Shown here: positions 19,754 through 28,289 of the stretch, one piece after another
Layout: every line of letters begins with the position of its first letter
Position numbering within the stretch: the stretch's first letter is position 1
Assembly (NCBI GenBank): GCA_902583455.1
Contig: CACHVY010000001.1
Location: 1 to 64,000 of the forward strand
Direction of reading: 5' to 3'
Origin: an uncultured Pelagibacteraceae bacterium
GTDB taxonomy: Bacteria > Pseudomonadota > Alphaproteobacteria > Pelagibacterales > Pelagibacteraceae
Length of the DNA: 64,000 bases
Made by a program: the position numbers and the translations under genes
The notes under the pieces: model-generated
The model's input: the letters and a program-made list of their open reading frames with translations, nothing else
Told to the model about the DNA's origin: nothing
The model's database searches: none

Positions 19754-20818
19754 TTAATTTTTAGCTTGTTTTGAGGTTGGTATATTTAATTTTTCAACAT
19801 TCTCATTTTTTGATGCTATTTCAACTTGTTCGGGATCTTTAATATTTCCAAGTGTATTCATTATAGATCTTGCATCTCTTCCAAAACTATCAGTAGCTTG
19901 CATGGCTTGTTCTAATTTTTTTCTGAGTTCTTTTATACCATCGAAATGTTTTTCGAATCTTGAGCTTATATTTCTTAAATCACTATAAATTTGTGTAGCA
20001 TGTTGTTGAACTTTGAGTGTTTGAAATCCTAAATGATAGGATTGTAATAAAGCAGATAAAGTGTTAGGGCCGGAAATTGTAACTTTATATTTGGTTCTTA
20101 ACTCCTGTAAAAGTAGCTCTTTAGTTTTAGGGTCTCTATAGCTAGAGAGTTCTGAAAATAATCCCTCAGTTGGAACATAAACAATTGCAAAATCTGTACT
20201 TTTCGGCGGTGCTATATATTTTGCGTTAACAGTTTTAGCCTTTAACCTAAAAGCTGATGCTAAATCTTTCCTGGCCTCTGCTTGTGCATCTTTGTCATTA
20301 GCATTATATGCATCATCAATTGCTTTATATTTTTCAACAGGCCAGTGACTATCAATTGGCAACATCACATCTTGAAGTTTAATTGCAAACTCTACTGTTT
20401 CTGATGTGTCCTCTTTCATTTTAGCATTTGCGATATATTGAGATGATGGTAACAAATCTTTTAGGAGTGCACCTAATCCAAATTCCGCAAGAGTTCCATA
20501 TGATTTTACACCACTCAAAATTCTACTAAAATTATCTTGGCTTTTGTTTAACTCACTTACTTGTTGATTAAAAACTGATACTTTTTCATCAACTTTTGTA
20601 AGGGCACCTGTCATATCTTTTGCTATTTCTTTGCTCATCGACCCAAAAGATTGGCTAAATGTATTTTTTAATGAACTTAATTCGTCTTTAAAAATTTGTT
20701 CGTTGTTAACTGGCTCAGGTTGTTTACGCTTAATTAGAAAAACAATTGCTAAGAAATTACCAAGAAGCAAAATAATAATTAAAATTGTAAGTAACGATTC
20801 CATTCCCACACTATACAT
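19754..20818 (-). CDS. rmuC: DNA recombination protein RmuC
   Basis: N-terminal TM, coiled coil, VMLPIDSHWPVEKYK, IVYVPTEGLFSEL, GPNTLSALL. Confidence 0.9.
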   Translation of the reverse strand: MYSVGMESLLTILIIILLLGNFLAIVFLIKRKQPEPVNNEQIFKDELSSLKNTFSQSFGSMSKEIAKDMTGALTKVDEKVSVFNQQVSELNKSQDNFSRILSGVKSYGTLAEFGLGALLKDLLPSSQYIANAKMKEDTSETVEFAIKLQDVMLPIDSHWPVEKYKAIDDAYNANDKDAQAEARKDLASAFRLKAKTVNAKYIAPPKSTDFAIVYVPTEGLFSELSSYRDPKTKELLLQELRTKYKVTISGPNTLSALLQSYHLGFQTLKVQQHATQIYSDLRNISSRFEKHFDGIKELRKKLEQAMQATDSFGRDARSIMNTLGNIKDPEQVEIASKNENVEKLNIPTSKQAKN

Positions 20819-21494
20819 TTTTATTAAGTTTATTTATAATATTAAAAATACCTCTCTTTTTTTGGCTTTTTTGAGAAATCATTAAACACGCTTGAGATTT
20901 AAGAATTACTCCGTCTTTTAATACTCTTAAATTATTAGCTCTTAAAGTTTCCCCTGTTGAAGTGATATCTGTTATAATTTCTGACGAACCTGTGAATGGA
21001 TATATTTCTGTTGCACCAAGACTTTTTACAATTTTAAATTGTGTAACACCTCTTTCAAACATAAAATTTGTTGTTAAGTTTGGATACTTTGTTGCCACTC
21101 TTAATCTAGTTTTTTTTTTCTCTTTAAAATCAAATGCAATTTCCTCCAAATCAGCTATTGTTTGAACATCAATCCAATCATCAGGAATTGCGATTACTAG
21201 ATTAGCTTTACCGAAAGTATATTTTTTTTTCACTATTATTTTTTTTTGCACATTAATTACACTTTCTTTTAATAGATCAAACCCTGAAAAACCAATATCC
21301 AAAGTTCCGTCTCCTAATCTTTCAACGATTTCTCTAGCGTGTAAATAAGTAATATTTAAATTTTTATATCCTTTAACAGACCCTAATAGATCTCTCTCTC
21401 CTCTTTCAGATTTAAGTTGTAAATTATTTTTTGAAAAAATTTTTAATATATCTTTTCTTAATCTGCCTTTGCTGGGAATTCCAATATTAATCAT
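20811..21494 (-). CDS. hisG: ATP phosphoribosyltransferase catalytic subunit
   Basis: NIGIPSKGRL; LRVATKYPNLT; short form. Confidence 0.93.
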   Translation of the reverse strand: MINIGIPSKGRLRKDILKIFSKNNLQLKSERGERDLLGSVKGYKNLNITYLHAREIVERLGDGTLDIGFSGFDLLKESVINVQKKIIVKKKYTFGKANLVIAIPDDWIDVQTIADLEEIAFDFKEKKKTRLRVATKYPNLTTNFMFERGVTQFKIVKSLGATEIYPFTGSSEIITDITSTGETLRANNLRVLKDGVILKSQACLMISQKSQKKRGIFNIINKLNKNV

Positions 21495-22539
21495 TTAAAT
21501 TTATAGCTGCTCCAACTGCTGGTATTTTTTTATTTGATCCAAGATCGCCAATAAGATTATCGTATCTTCCACCATTAATAATGTTAATTTTATTAGATTT
21601 AATTTTAACATCAATTTTGAAGACTAGGCCTGTGTAATATTCTAATTGCCTTCCAAAAGATGCTGAATATTTTATATTTAATCTTGAAAATTTATTTTTA
21701 GAGATCGGAAAATAATTTTTTTCTACTCTTAAATTAATTTTATGTTTTTTAAAAAAAAAGTTTAATTTGTTAAATGCTTCGCTGATTGGACAATCAATTT
21801 TAAGAAATTCTTTTATTATTTTTGCAACATTTTTTCCTTTTTGAGGTCTTCTAGGATCATTTATCTTATTATTAAATCTGTTTAGAATCTCATCAAGTGA
21901 TCTACCAGCAATAATTTTTGATTGTTTTTGTTTAAGCATTGCTTCATATTTTTTTTTATCTATTTCTACAATAGTCGGATCTACATCAGAATTAGTCTCC
22001 AATCTTTTTAACAAATCATTAAAATATTTTTCTCTCCAAAAATGTCTTTGAAGTCTCAATCTCCATCTTTTAGGGATATCCAATTTAGTCAATAGGAGTT
22101 TAAATATTTCTATGTTTCCAATAGTCAAAACGCCAGATGAAAATTTTACTTTCGATAATGATTTAACAGCTGTATTAATAATTTTTTTATCGTCATCTTT
22201 TTCCTTGTTTGAGCCAATTATTTCAAAACCAATTTGATTTCTTATTATACTATCTGATATCTTTTGAGTTTTTCTAAAAGCTTGTCCACTGTAAAATACT
22301 TTTTTAGATGTTTTATTTTTCTCATTTAAATACTTTAGACATGATGCAATTGTTAAGTCTGGTCTAAGACAAATTTCATTACCCTTCTGATCATTAAAAG
22401 AAAAAATAAAACGCCTAAATGACTCACCAGATCTTTCAACAATATGTTTCGTTTCTATTACAGTATCTAAATTAATATACCTAAAGCCCTCTGATTTTAT
22501 TAACTTTAATATATTTTCAGATAATTTTTTTGATTTCAT
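21487..22539 (-). CDS. hisZ: ATP phosphoribosyltransferase regulatory subunit HisZ-like (HisRS paralogue)
   Basis: Class II aaRS-like (EICLRPDLTIASCLKYL, YYTGLVFKI, GGRYDNLIGDLG) between hisS and hisG; internal Met used as start. Confidence 0.85.
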   Translation of the reverse strand: MKSKKLSENILKLIKSEGFRYINLDTVIETKHIVERSGESFRRFIFSFNDQKGNEICLRPDLTIASCLKYLNEKNKTSKKVFYSGQAFRKTQKISDSIIRNQIGFEIIGSNKEKDDDKKIINTAVKSLSKVKFSSGVLTIGNIEIFKLLLTKLDIPKRWRLRLQRHFWREKYFNDLLKRLETNSDVDPTIVEIDKKKYEAMLKQKQSKIIAGRSLDEILNRFNNKINDPRRPQKGKNVAKIIKEFLKIDCPISEAFNKLNFFFKKHKINLRVEKNYFPISKNKFSRLNIKYSASFGRQLEYYTGLVFKIDVKIKSNKINIINGGRYDNLIGDLGSNKKIPAVGAAINLND

Positions 22540-23851
22540 TAACAATGTTCTCATCTTTAATATTAGTTTCTTTTCCGGTTCTTAGATCTTTTATTTTAAC
22601 TTCTGATTTTTTTATTTCTTCTTCGCCAACAAAAATTACACAAGGACAGCCAATTTTATTAGCATACTCCATTTGTTTTTTTATTTTTCCCTCACCAGGG
22701 TAAATCTCTGAATTAATATTTTCCGATCTAAGTTTCTTTAGTATTTCTATATATTTTTTCATATTGTTTTGATCAAAGACACTAATCATTACAGGGCGCG
22801 TAACTTTTAAATCAAATTCTTTTTTTTGCATTAGTGCAAACACAAGTCTATCTATACCTACTGATATGCCAGTTGCTGGATAATCAAGATTACCAAAATT
22901 GCTCACTAAATTGTCGTATCTACCTCCACCTCCTATTGATCCAAATTGAATAACTTGACCTTTTAAATTTTTTACATTGAAATTTAGATTAACTTCAAAT
23001 ATTGGGCCTGTGTAGTACTCTAAACCTCTTATTACCGAAGGATCGAACTTATAGTTGTCAAATTTATAATCTTTAAAGATTTTTATTATTTGTTTTAAAT
23101 CCTCGCTCTCAGGTGAGTTAACATTCAAAGAGCTTTCAATAACTTTAATTTGATCATTGTCTAATTCTGCTCCTTTAGTGTAATCTCCTGATTTATCTTT
23201 TCTACCTTCACCTAGTAATTTTTTAACTTCTGTCCACCCTAACCTATCTATTTTATCTAAAGCTCGAAGAATTATAGAAATTTTTTCCTGCGATTGAATT
23301 TCTAGTTTTTTGAATAATTCATCCGTAATTTTCCTAGATGATATTTTGATTGTGTAGTCATTTTTAGTTAAGCCACAATTTTCTAAAATTTCTGATATCA
23401 TTACACATAGTTCTGCATCTGCCTGTAAATTTTTTGTACCTACGTAATCAGCATCGAACTGAAGAAACTCTCTATATCTTCCCGGTCCAGGTTTTTCATT
23501 CCTCCACACTGTACCTAATTGATAGCGTTTAAAAGGTTTCGGTATTTCATTAAAATTTTTTGCAACATATCTCGCCAGGGGTGCTGTTAAATCATAACGT
23601 AAAGATAACCATCTATTTTCGTCTTTAAAAGAAAATACACCTTCTCCAGGCCTTTCTTTATCAGGTAAAAATTTACCTATACTTTCAGTATATTCAAAAC
23701 TTGGGGTTTCAAGATATTGAAAGCCATACTTAACCATTACCTCTTTAATCTTTGAAATTATGAAGTCTCTGATTAAAAGCTCTTTTTCTTTTCTATCTTC
23801 AAAACCTGAAGGTAATTCCTTTAGAGGTTTTATTTTTTTTTGTTTTTCCAT
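22517..23851 (-). CDS. hisS: histidyl-tRNA synthetase, alphaproteobacterial/eukaryote-like type
   Basis: LRYDLTAPLARYVA; FKRYQLGTVWRNEKPGPGRYREFLQFDADYVG; GLEYYTGPIFEV. Listed ORF runs through tRNA-His, so start placed at ATG 23851. Confidence 0.95.
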   Translation of the reverse strand: MEKQKKIKPLKELPSGFEDRKEKELLIRDFIISKIKEVMVKYGFQYLETPSFEYTESIGKFLPDKERPGEGVFSFKDENRWLSLRYDLTAPLARYVAKNFNEIPKPFKRYQLGTVWRNEKPGPGRYREFLQFDADYVGTKNLQADAELCVMISEILENCGLTKNDYTIKISSRKITDELFKKLEIQSQEKISIILRALDKIDRLGWTEVKKLLGEGRKDKSGDYTKGAELDNDQIKVIESSLNVNSPESEDLKQIIKIFKDYKFDNYKFDPSVIRGLEYYTGPIFEVNLNFNVKNLKGQVIQFGSIGGGGRYDNLVSNFGNLDYPATGISVGIDRLVFALMQKKEFDLKVTRPVMISVFDQNNMKKYIEILKKLRSENINSEIYPGEGKIKKQMEYANKIGCPCVIFVGEEEIKKSEVKIKDLRTGKETNIKDENIVNEIKKII

Positions 23852-23855
23852 TTTT

Positions 23856-23932
23856 TGGTACACGGGGACAGATTCGAACTGTCGACCTTCGGTTCCACAA
23901 ACCGCTGCTCTAACCAACTGAGCTACCCGTGC
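23856..23932 (-). tRNA. tRNA-His (anticodon GTG), CCA encoded
   Basis: gcacggg ta gctc agttggtta gagc ... gcggt TTGTGGA accga ... gacag TTCGAAT ctgtc cccgtgt A CCA; full cloverleaf. Confidence 0.93.
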
Positions 23933-23983
23933 TCCTATCTTTGTTTTATACTAATTGTGGATATTTTTAAATTTATATAATGA

Positions 23984-24058
23984 TTAAATAGCTAGCGTGC
24001 AGCCAGCATGAAAATGGTGTCTGTGAGATAATGTTAAACTTTTAATAATTTCAATCAT
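23984..24058 (-). CDS. candidate His-rich leader peptide, 24 aa: MIEIIKSLTLSHRHHFHAGCTLAI
   Basis: Read codon by codon from the reverse complement: cac aga cac cat ttt cat = H R H H F H; 51 nt upstream of tRNA-His-hisS-hisZ-hisG; not in the ORF track. Confidence 0.5.
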   Translation of the reverse strand: MIEIIKSLTLSHRHHFHAGCTLAI

Positions 24059-24078
24059 TGCGATTTAATTAACAGTTT

Positions 24079-24147
24079 AAAAAAAAAAATCAACAGTTGA
24101 TTGTATAGGAATAAAATCAGCTTTTGAGCTTGCTTATCCCTATACAA
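24079..24147 (-). terminator. cspA 3' structure: long hairpin then short hairpin with poly-T (minus strand)
   Basis: TTGTATAGGAATAA...TTATCCCTATACAA inverted repeat (24101-24147, one mismatch), then AATCAACTGTTGATT followed by a T-run on the minus strand. Confidence 0.7.
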
Positions 24148-24166
24148 TTATTTTGATGAATTAGAA

Positions 24167-24376
24167 TTAAGAGGTTTTTTGCAGTTTTACTGCGGCAGGA
24201 CCTTTTTCTCCGTCTTCAACTTCAAATGTAAGCTCGTCACCTTCGTTTAAGAATCTTAAACCTGCTTCTCTTACAGCTGAAGCATGTACGAATACATCTT
24301 TTTCTTTGTCTTCTCGCTCAATGAAACCATAACCTTTTTTTCCATTGAACCACTTTACTTTACCTTTTAGACTCAT
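24167..24376 (-). CDS. cold shock protein, CspA family
   Basis: [32 protein letters not shown]. Confidence 0.97.
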   Translation of the reverse strand: MSLKGKVKWFNGKKGYGFIEREDKEKDVFVHASAVREAGLRFLNEGDELTFEVEDGEKGPAAVKLQKTS

Positions 24377-24402
24377 TTTACTCTTTCGTTAGTTATTATA
24401 CT

Positions 24403-24419
24403 TAAGCTTATTAAGCTTA
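24403..24419 (-). promoter_or_regulatory. hairpin in the cspA 5' region
   Basis: TAAGCTT-AAT-AAGCTTA perfect 7-bp stem, 26 nt upstream of the cspA start, no T-run after it. Confidence 0.45.
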
Positions 24420-24483
24420 GTGGGTTGTTATTAGATTTCTAAATTTAATGCAAGCAATTTAAATTGACTTAATGTCACTTTGG

Positions 24484-24558
24484 TGGTGGCCTTGGTAAGA
24501 ATCGCACTTACGACACATACCTTTTCAGGGTACTGCTCTACTACTGAGCTACAAGGCC
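24484..24558 (-). tRNA. tRNA-Phe (anticodon GAA), CCA encoded
   Basis: ggccttg ta gctc ... gtacc CTGAAAA ggtat ... gtaag TGCGATT cttac caaggcc A CCA. Confidence 0.93.
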
Positions 24559-24559
24559 A

Positions 24560-24775
24560 TTAAAATCTAAAAATGATACGCCCTTTTGTTAAATCGTAGG
24601 GAGTAACCTCAACTGTAACGTTATCTCCTTGCAAAACCCTAATTCTGTTTTTTCTTAGCTTTCCTGCAGTGTGTGCAGTTACAATATGATTGTTTTCTAG
24701 CTTTACTCTAAACATTGCATTGGGTAAAAGATCTATAACTTTTCCTTTAAATTCTAAAGAGTCTTGCTTTGACAA
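24560..24775 (-). CDS. infA: translation initiation factor IF-1
   Basis: [58 protein letters not shown]. Confidence 0.96.
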   Translation of the reverse strand: MSKQDSLEFKGKVIDLLPNAMFRVKLENNHIVTAHTAGKLRKNRIRVLQGDNVTVEVTPYDLTKGRIIFRF

Positions 24776-24778
24776 ATT

Positions 24779-26059
24779 TTATTCTCCTATTCTTAATTTA
24801 ACTGATTTAGCGTGTCCATCTAAACCTTCATAAGTTGCAAGATTTATAACTTTTTCACCAATAGTTTCAATACCCTTTTTTGATAAATTTATGTAAGAAA
24901 TTCTTTTAAAAAAATCAAAAACAGACAGTCCGCTGAAAAATTTTGCAGAAGAGTGCGTTGGCAAAGTGTGATTACTGCCCGCACAATAATCGGTTACGGC
25001 CATTGCTGAATATTTTCCCGTACATATTGATCCCGCGTTTTTTACATTTTTTAAAATAGATTTATATTTGTCTACACTAAGCTCTAAATGCTCCGGTGCT
25101 ATAATGTTTATAATATTAGAAATTTTTTTGTCTGAATTTGCAAAAATTAATAAACCATTTTTTTTTAAGCTACCTAATGCAATTTTTCTACGTGGTAAAC
25201 TTTGTAACTGAATTTTTAATTCTTTTTGAACTTTATCAATTAATTCTTTATTTTTTGAGATAAGGATGCACTGAGCATTAATATCGTGTTCTGCTTGACC
25301 AATTAAGTCAGCCGCAACCCATCTTACATTTGAACTTTTGTCTGCAACTACTGTTATCTCTGATGGGCCAGCAATCATATCAATACCAACTTCACCAAAA
25401 ACTATTTTTTTTGCTGCTGCAACGTAAATATTTCCTGGTCCAACTATTTTATCTACTTTTTTGATTGTTTTTGTTCCATAAGCAAGAGCAGCTATAGCTT
25501 GTGCTCCACCTACTCTATAAATTTCTTTTACACCACACTTTTTAGCAGCGTATAAAACAGCGGCACTTTGATCTTTACCTCTTACAGGATTAGCAATAAC
25601 AATTCTCTTGACACCTGCCAGCATAGCAGGAATTGCATTCATTAAAACTGTAGATGGAAAACTTGCATTGCCACCGGGTATATAAATCCCAACTGAATTT
25701 AGCGGTTTGTACTTGTAATCAATTTTGTTATTCAATTTATCTGAAAATTTGATATCTTTTGACTTTTGATTTTTATGAAACGATAGAATTCTTTGAAATG
25801 CGAAATCTATAGATTTTTTTACTTTTGGATTTAATTTTTTAATATTTTTAATTATATTGTCATAGTTTGTTTTAAGCTTATAATTTTTATTAAATTTTTT
25901 TTCGTATTTAAGTACCGCTTTATCCCCACTTTTTTTTACATCTAAAACAATTTTTTTTGCAATATTATAATCCTTTTCAGAAAAAACTGATCTTTTATTT
26001 ATTTTTTTTATTAGATCCTTTTGAAAATTTTTACTATTTGCATTTAATCTATAAGTCAT
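24779..26059 (-). CDS. hisD: histidinol dehydrogenase
   Basis: SVGIYIPGGNASFPSTVLMNAIPA; VDKIVGPGNIYVAAAKK; MIAGPSEI. Confidence 0.96.
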   Translation of the reverse strand: MTYRLNANSKNFQKDLIKKINKRSVFSEKDYNIAKKIVLDVKKSGDKAVLKYEKKFNKNYKLKTNYDNIIKNIKKLNPKVKKSIDFAFQRILSFHKNQKSKDIKFSDKLNNKIDYKYKPLNSVGIYIPGGNASFPSTVLMNAIPAMLAGVKRIVIANPVRGKDQSAAVLYAAKKCGVKEIYRVGGAQAIAALAYGTKTIKKVDKIVGPGNIYVAAAKKIVFGEVGIDMIAGPSEITVVADKSSNVRWVAADLIGQAEHDINAQCILISKNKELIDKVQKELKIQLQSLPRRKIALGSLKKNGLLIFANSDKKISNIINIIAPEHLELSVDKYKSILKNVKNAGSICTGKYSAMAVTDYCAGSNHTLPTHSSAKFFSGLSVFDFFKRISYINLSKKGIETIGEKVINLATYEGLDGHAKSVKLRIGE

Positions 26060-26453
26060 TTTTAATTTCCTTTAAATCTTCAAGTGTAACTTCTATAATT
26101 TCTGAGGATAATGTTATAAAGCCATTATTAGAAAATAACAAATTAAATTCGAAGCCCTTTTTAGTTTTAATAGTATCGATAGCAAGAAGTGACAAATTTT
26201 TTTTTGATGAACATTGATTTATATTTTTTGACCTAGCTTGGTCAATAAATTCAAACTTACATATGCTCAATACCTTTTTATTTTTATTTTTGGCTTTAAT
26301 TGAGTTTCTCAGTAAAGATAATAGAAAAATCTTATTTTTTTTTAGAAATTTAATATCTGATACTTTTAAAATTGATTTATGACAATATAAAGAAATTAGG
26401 TTTAATCCATTCAAATCCCTTGCTAAAATTTTAGCTAAATATTTTTTTGACAT
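26049..26453 (-). CDS. DUF2948-like conserved protein
   Basis: Small alphaproteobacterial protein in the characteristic murA-x-hisD position. Confidence 0.6.
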   Translation of the reverse strand: MSKKYLAKILARDLNGLNLISLYCHKSILKVSDIKFLKKNKIFLLSLLRNSIKAKNKNKKVLSICKFEFIDQARSKNINQCSSKKNLSLLAIDTIKTKKGFEFNLLFSNNGFITLSSEIIEVTLEDLKEIKNDL

Positions 26454-27721
26454 TATTTTTTTAGTTTAATTTTAATACCTAATTTTTTGAGCTTAATTTG
26501 TAAGTTTTCATAACCTCTTAAACCATGATAAATTCTGGATATTGTAGAAGATCCCTCAGACGATATTGCACCTAAAATTATTGAAAATGTAGTTCTTAAA
26601 TCTGATGAAATGCAATCTGCAGCATTTAATTTTTTTTGTCCAATAATAAATGCCTTATTTTTCTTTATTGATATTTTTGCACCCATTCTTTTTAACTCTG
26701 GGACTGCCATAAATCTATTTGAAAATATTGTTTCTTCAATTACACTTTTTCCAGAAACCTTTGTTAAAACTGCAAGAATAATTGGCATGTTATCGGTGGC
26801 AAATTGCGGCCAAGGACCAGTTTTAATTGATACAGGTTTTGTTTTTTTACCTGGTGAAATCATGATTGAATTGTCTTTAATTTCTATTTTGTATCCAATT
26901 TTTTTTAATATTCTTAATTCTGTATTTAAGTGTCTGGGATCAATTTTTTTTACTTTTACTCTTCCATTCGTTATCGCTGCAACACATAAGTAACTAAAAG
27001 CTTCAATTCTATCACCAATAATTGTATGATCGCCATTTACAAGTTCATTAACCCCTTGAATTATTATAGATCTTTTTCCGATAAACTTTATTTGTGCTCC
27101 AGAATTATTTAAAAATTTAATCAAATCTATAACTTCAGGTTCTATCGAAATATTTTTGATTATGTGTTCTCCTTTTATAAGCACTGATGCCATAATCAAA
27201 TTTGAACTTCCTGTAACAGTAACTTTTGGAAATTTAAAAATATTTCCTTTTAAACCGTTTTTTGAGTAAATGTTCACATAACCTCTGTTAAGAGTATTAT
27301 CTGCACCAAGACTTCTAAATCCTGAAAGATGCCAAGAAGTGTCTCTAATACCCAAAGCACAACCTCCACCTAAAGCAACTCTAATTTTACTTTTTGGGTA
27401 TCTGGCTAATAAAGGTCCCATTGTTAAAACGCCTGCTCTCATAGTAGAAACTAAATTGTATGGAACAGTTAATTTATGTTTTTTATTATTTATTATTTTA
27501 ATAATTTTTTTTTCTTTTTTGAGCTCAACTTTTGAGCCTAAAGATATAAGCAAATCTTTCATGGTCAAAACATCCTTTACAAAAGGTACGTTTCTCAAAA
27601 TAACCTTTTTCTTAAACAAAATTGAAGCTGCCATTAAAGGCAAACAAGAATTTTTAGCACCACTTACATTTATTTCACCCTTAACACCTTTATTAGGGCC
27701 ATTTATTAAAAATCTTTTCAT
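26453..27721 (-). CDS. murA: UDP-N-acetylglucosamine 1-carboxyvinyltransferase
   Basis: VSGAKNSCLPLMAASIL; EPSP-synthase-like fold; TDNMPIILAVL. Confidence 0.95.
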   Translation of the reverse strand: MKRFLINGPNKGVKGEINVSGAKNSCLPLMAASILFKKKVILRNVPFVKDVLTMKDLLISLGSKVELKKEKKIIKIINNKKHKLTVPYNLVSTMRAGVLTMGPLLARYPKSKIRVALGGGCALGIRDTSWHLSGFRSLGADNTLNRGYVNIYSKNGLKGNIFKFPKVTVTGSSNLIMASVLIKGEHIIKNISIEPEVIDLIKFLNNSGAQIKFIGKRSIIIQGVNELVNGDHTIIGDRIEAFSYLCVAAITNGRVKVKKIDPRHLNTELRILKKIGYKIEIKDNSIMISPGKKTKPVSIKTGPWPQFATDNMPIILAVLTKVSGKSVIEETIFSNRFMAVPELKRMGAKISIKKNKAFIIGQKKLNAADCISSDLRTTFSIILGAISSEGSSTISRIYHGLRGYENLQIKLKKLGIKIKLKK

Positions 27722-28273
27722 TTATTTTGATTTTGCTAGAGTAATTCCAACTTGGCCTTGATACTTACCTTTTCTATCTGAGTAAGAGACCTCCGGTTGA
27801 TCTCCTTTAAAAAATAATATCTGTGCAGCGCCACTATTGGCATAAAGTTTTATAGAATTACTTGTGTGATTAGAAAACTCTAAAACTAAATTTCCATGCC
27901 ACCCTGCTTCTAAAACTGTTGGAGGGGTACCTAATCCGCATCTTGCATAAGTAGATTTAGCTGTAACAAGACCTGTAACATTTCTCGGCATCTTAAAATA
28001 TTCTAAACTACTTGCTAGTGCAAATGAATTTGGAGGTATTAATATGAACTCTTCACCTTTTACTGTCACAAAATTATCCTCACTGAAATTTTTCGGGTCA
28101 GCTGTAGCACCTTTTATATTTGTAAATATTTTAAATTCTGAGCCACATCTTAAATCGTAGCCAAAAGAGTTAAGCCCGTGACTTATGCCTTTTGATATAC
28201 TTTCTGAGACGAAAGGTGTTATCATTTCTTCCTCTTCTGTTAACTTTTTTATTTGTTTATCATTTAGTATCAT
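27722..28273 (-). CDS. dcd: dCTP deaminase
   Basis: VTAKSTYARCGL; VLEAGWHGNLVLEFSN; GKYQGQVG. Confidence 0.95.
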   Translation of the reverse strand: MILNDKQIKKLTEEEEMITPFVSESISKGISHGLNSFGYDLRCGSEFKIFTNIKGATADPKNFSEDNFVTVKGEEFILIPPNSFALASSLEYFKMPRNVTGLVTAKSTYARCGLGTPPTVLEAGWHGNLVLEFSNHTSNSIKLYANSGAAQILFFKGDQPEVSYSDRKGKYQGQVGITLAKSK

Positions 28274-28289
28274 TTTTTTTTTTTGGTTT

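Noticed and set aside
23852-23917. N-terminal extension of hisS (MVRAAVCGTEGRQFESVPVYQK)
   Set aside because: This segment is antisense-free tRNA-His sequence read in frame; the real start is most likely ATG 23851
26610-26993. 127-aa + strand ORF inside murA (also 27339..27761)
   Set aside because: Antisense shadows of murA; hydrophobic composition reflects the reverse of Lys/Ile-rich codons
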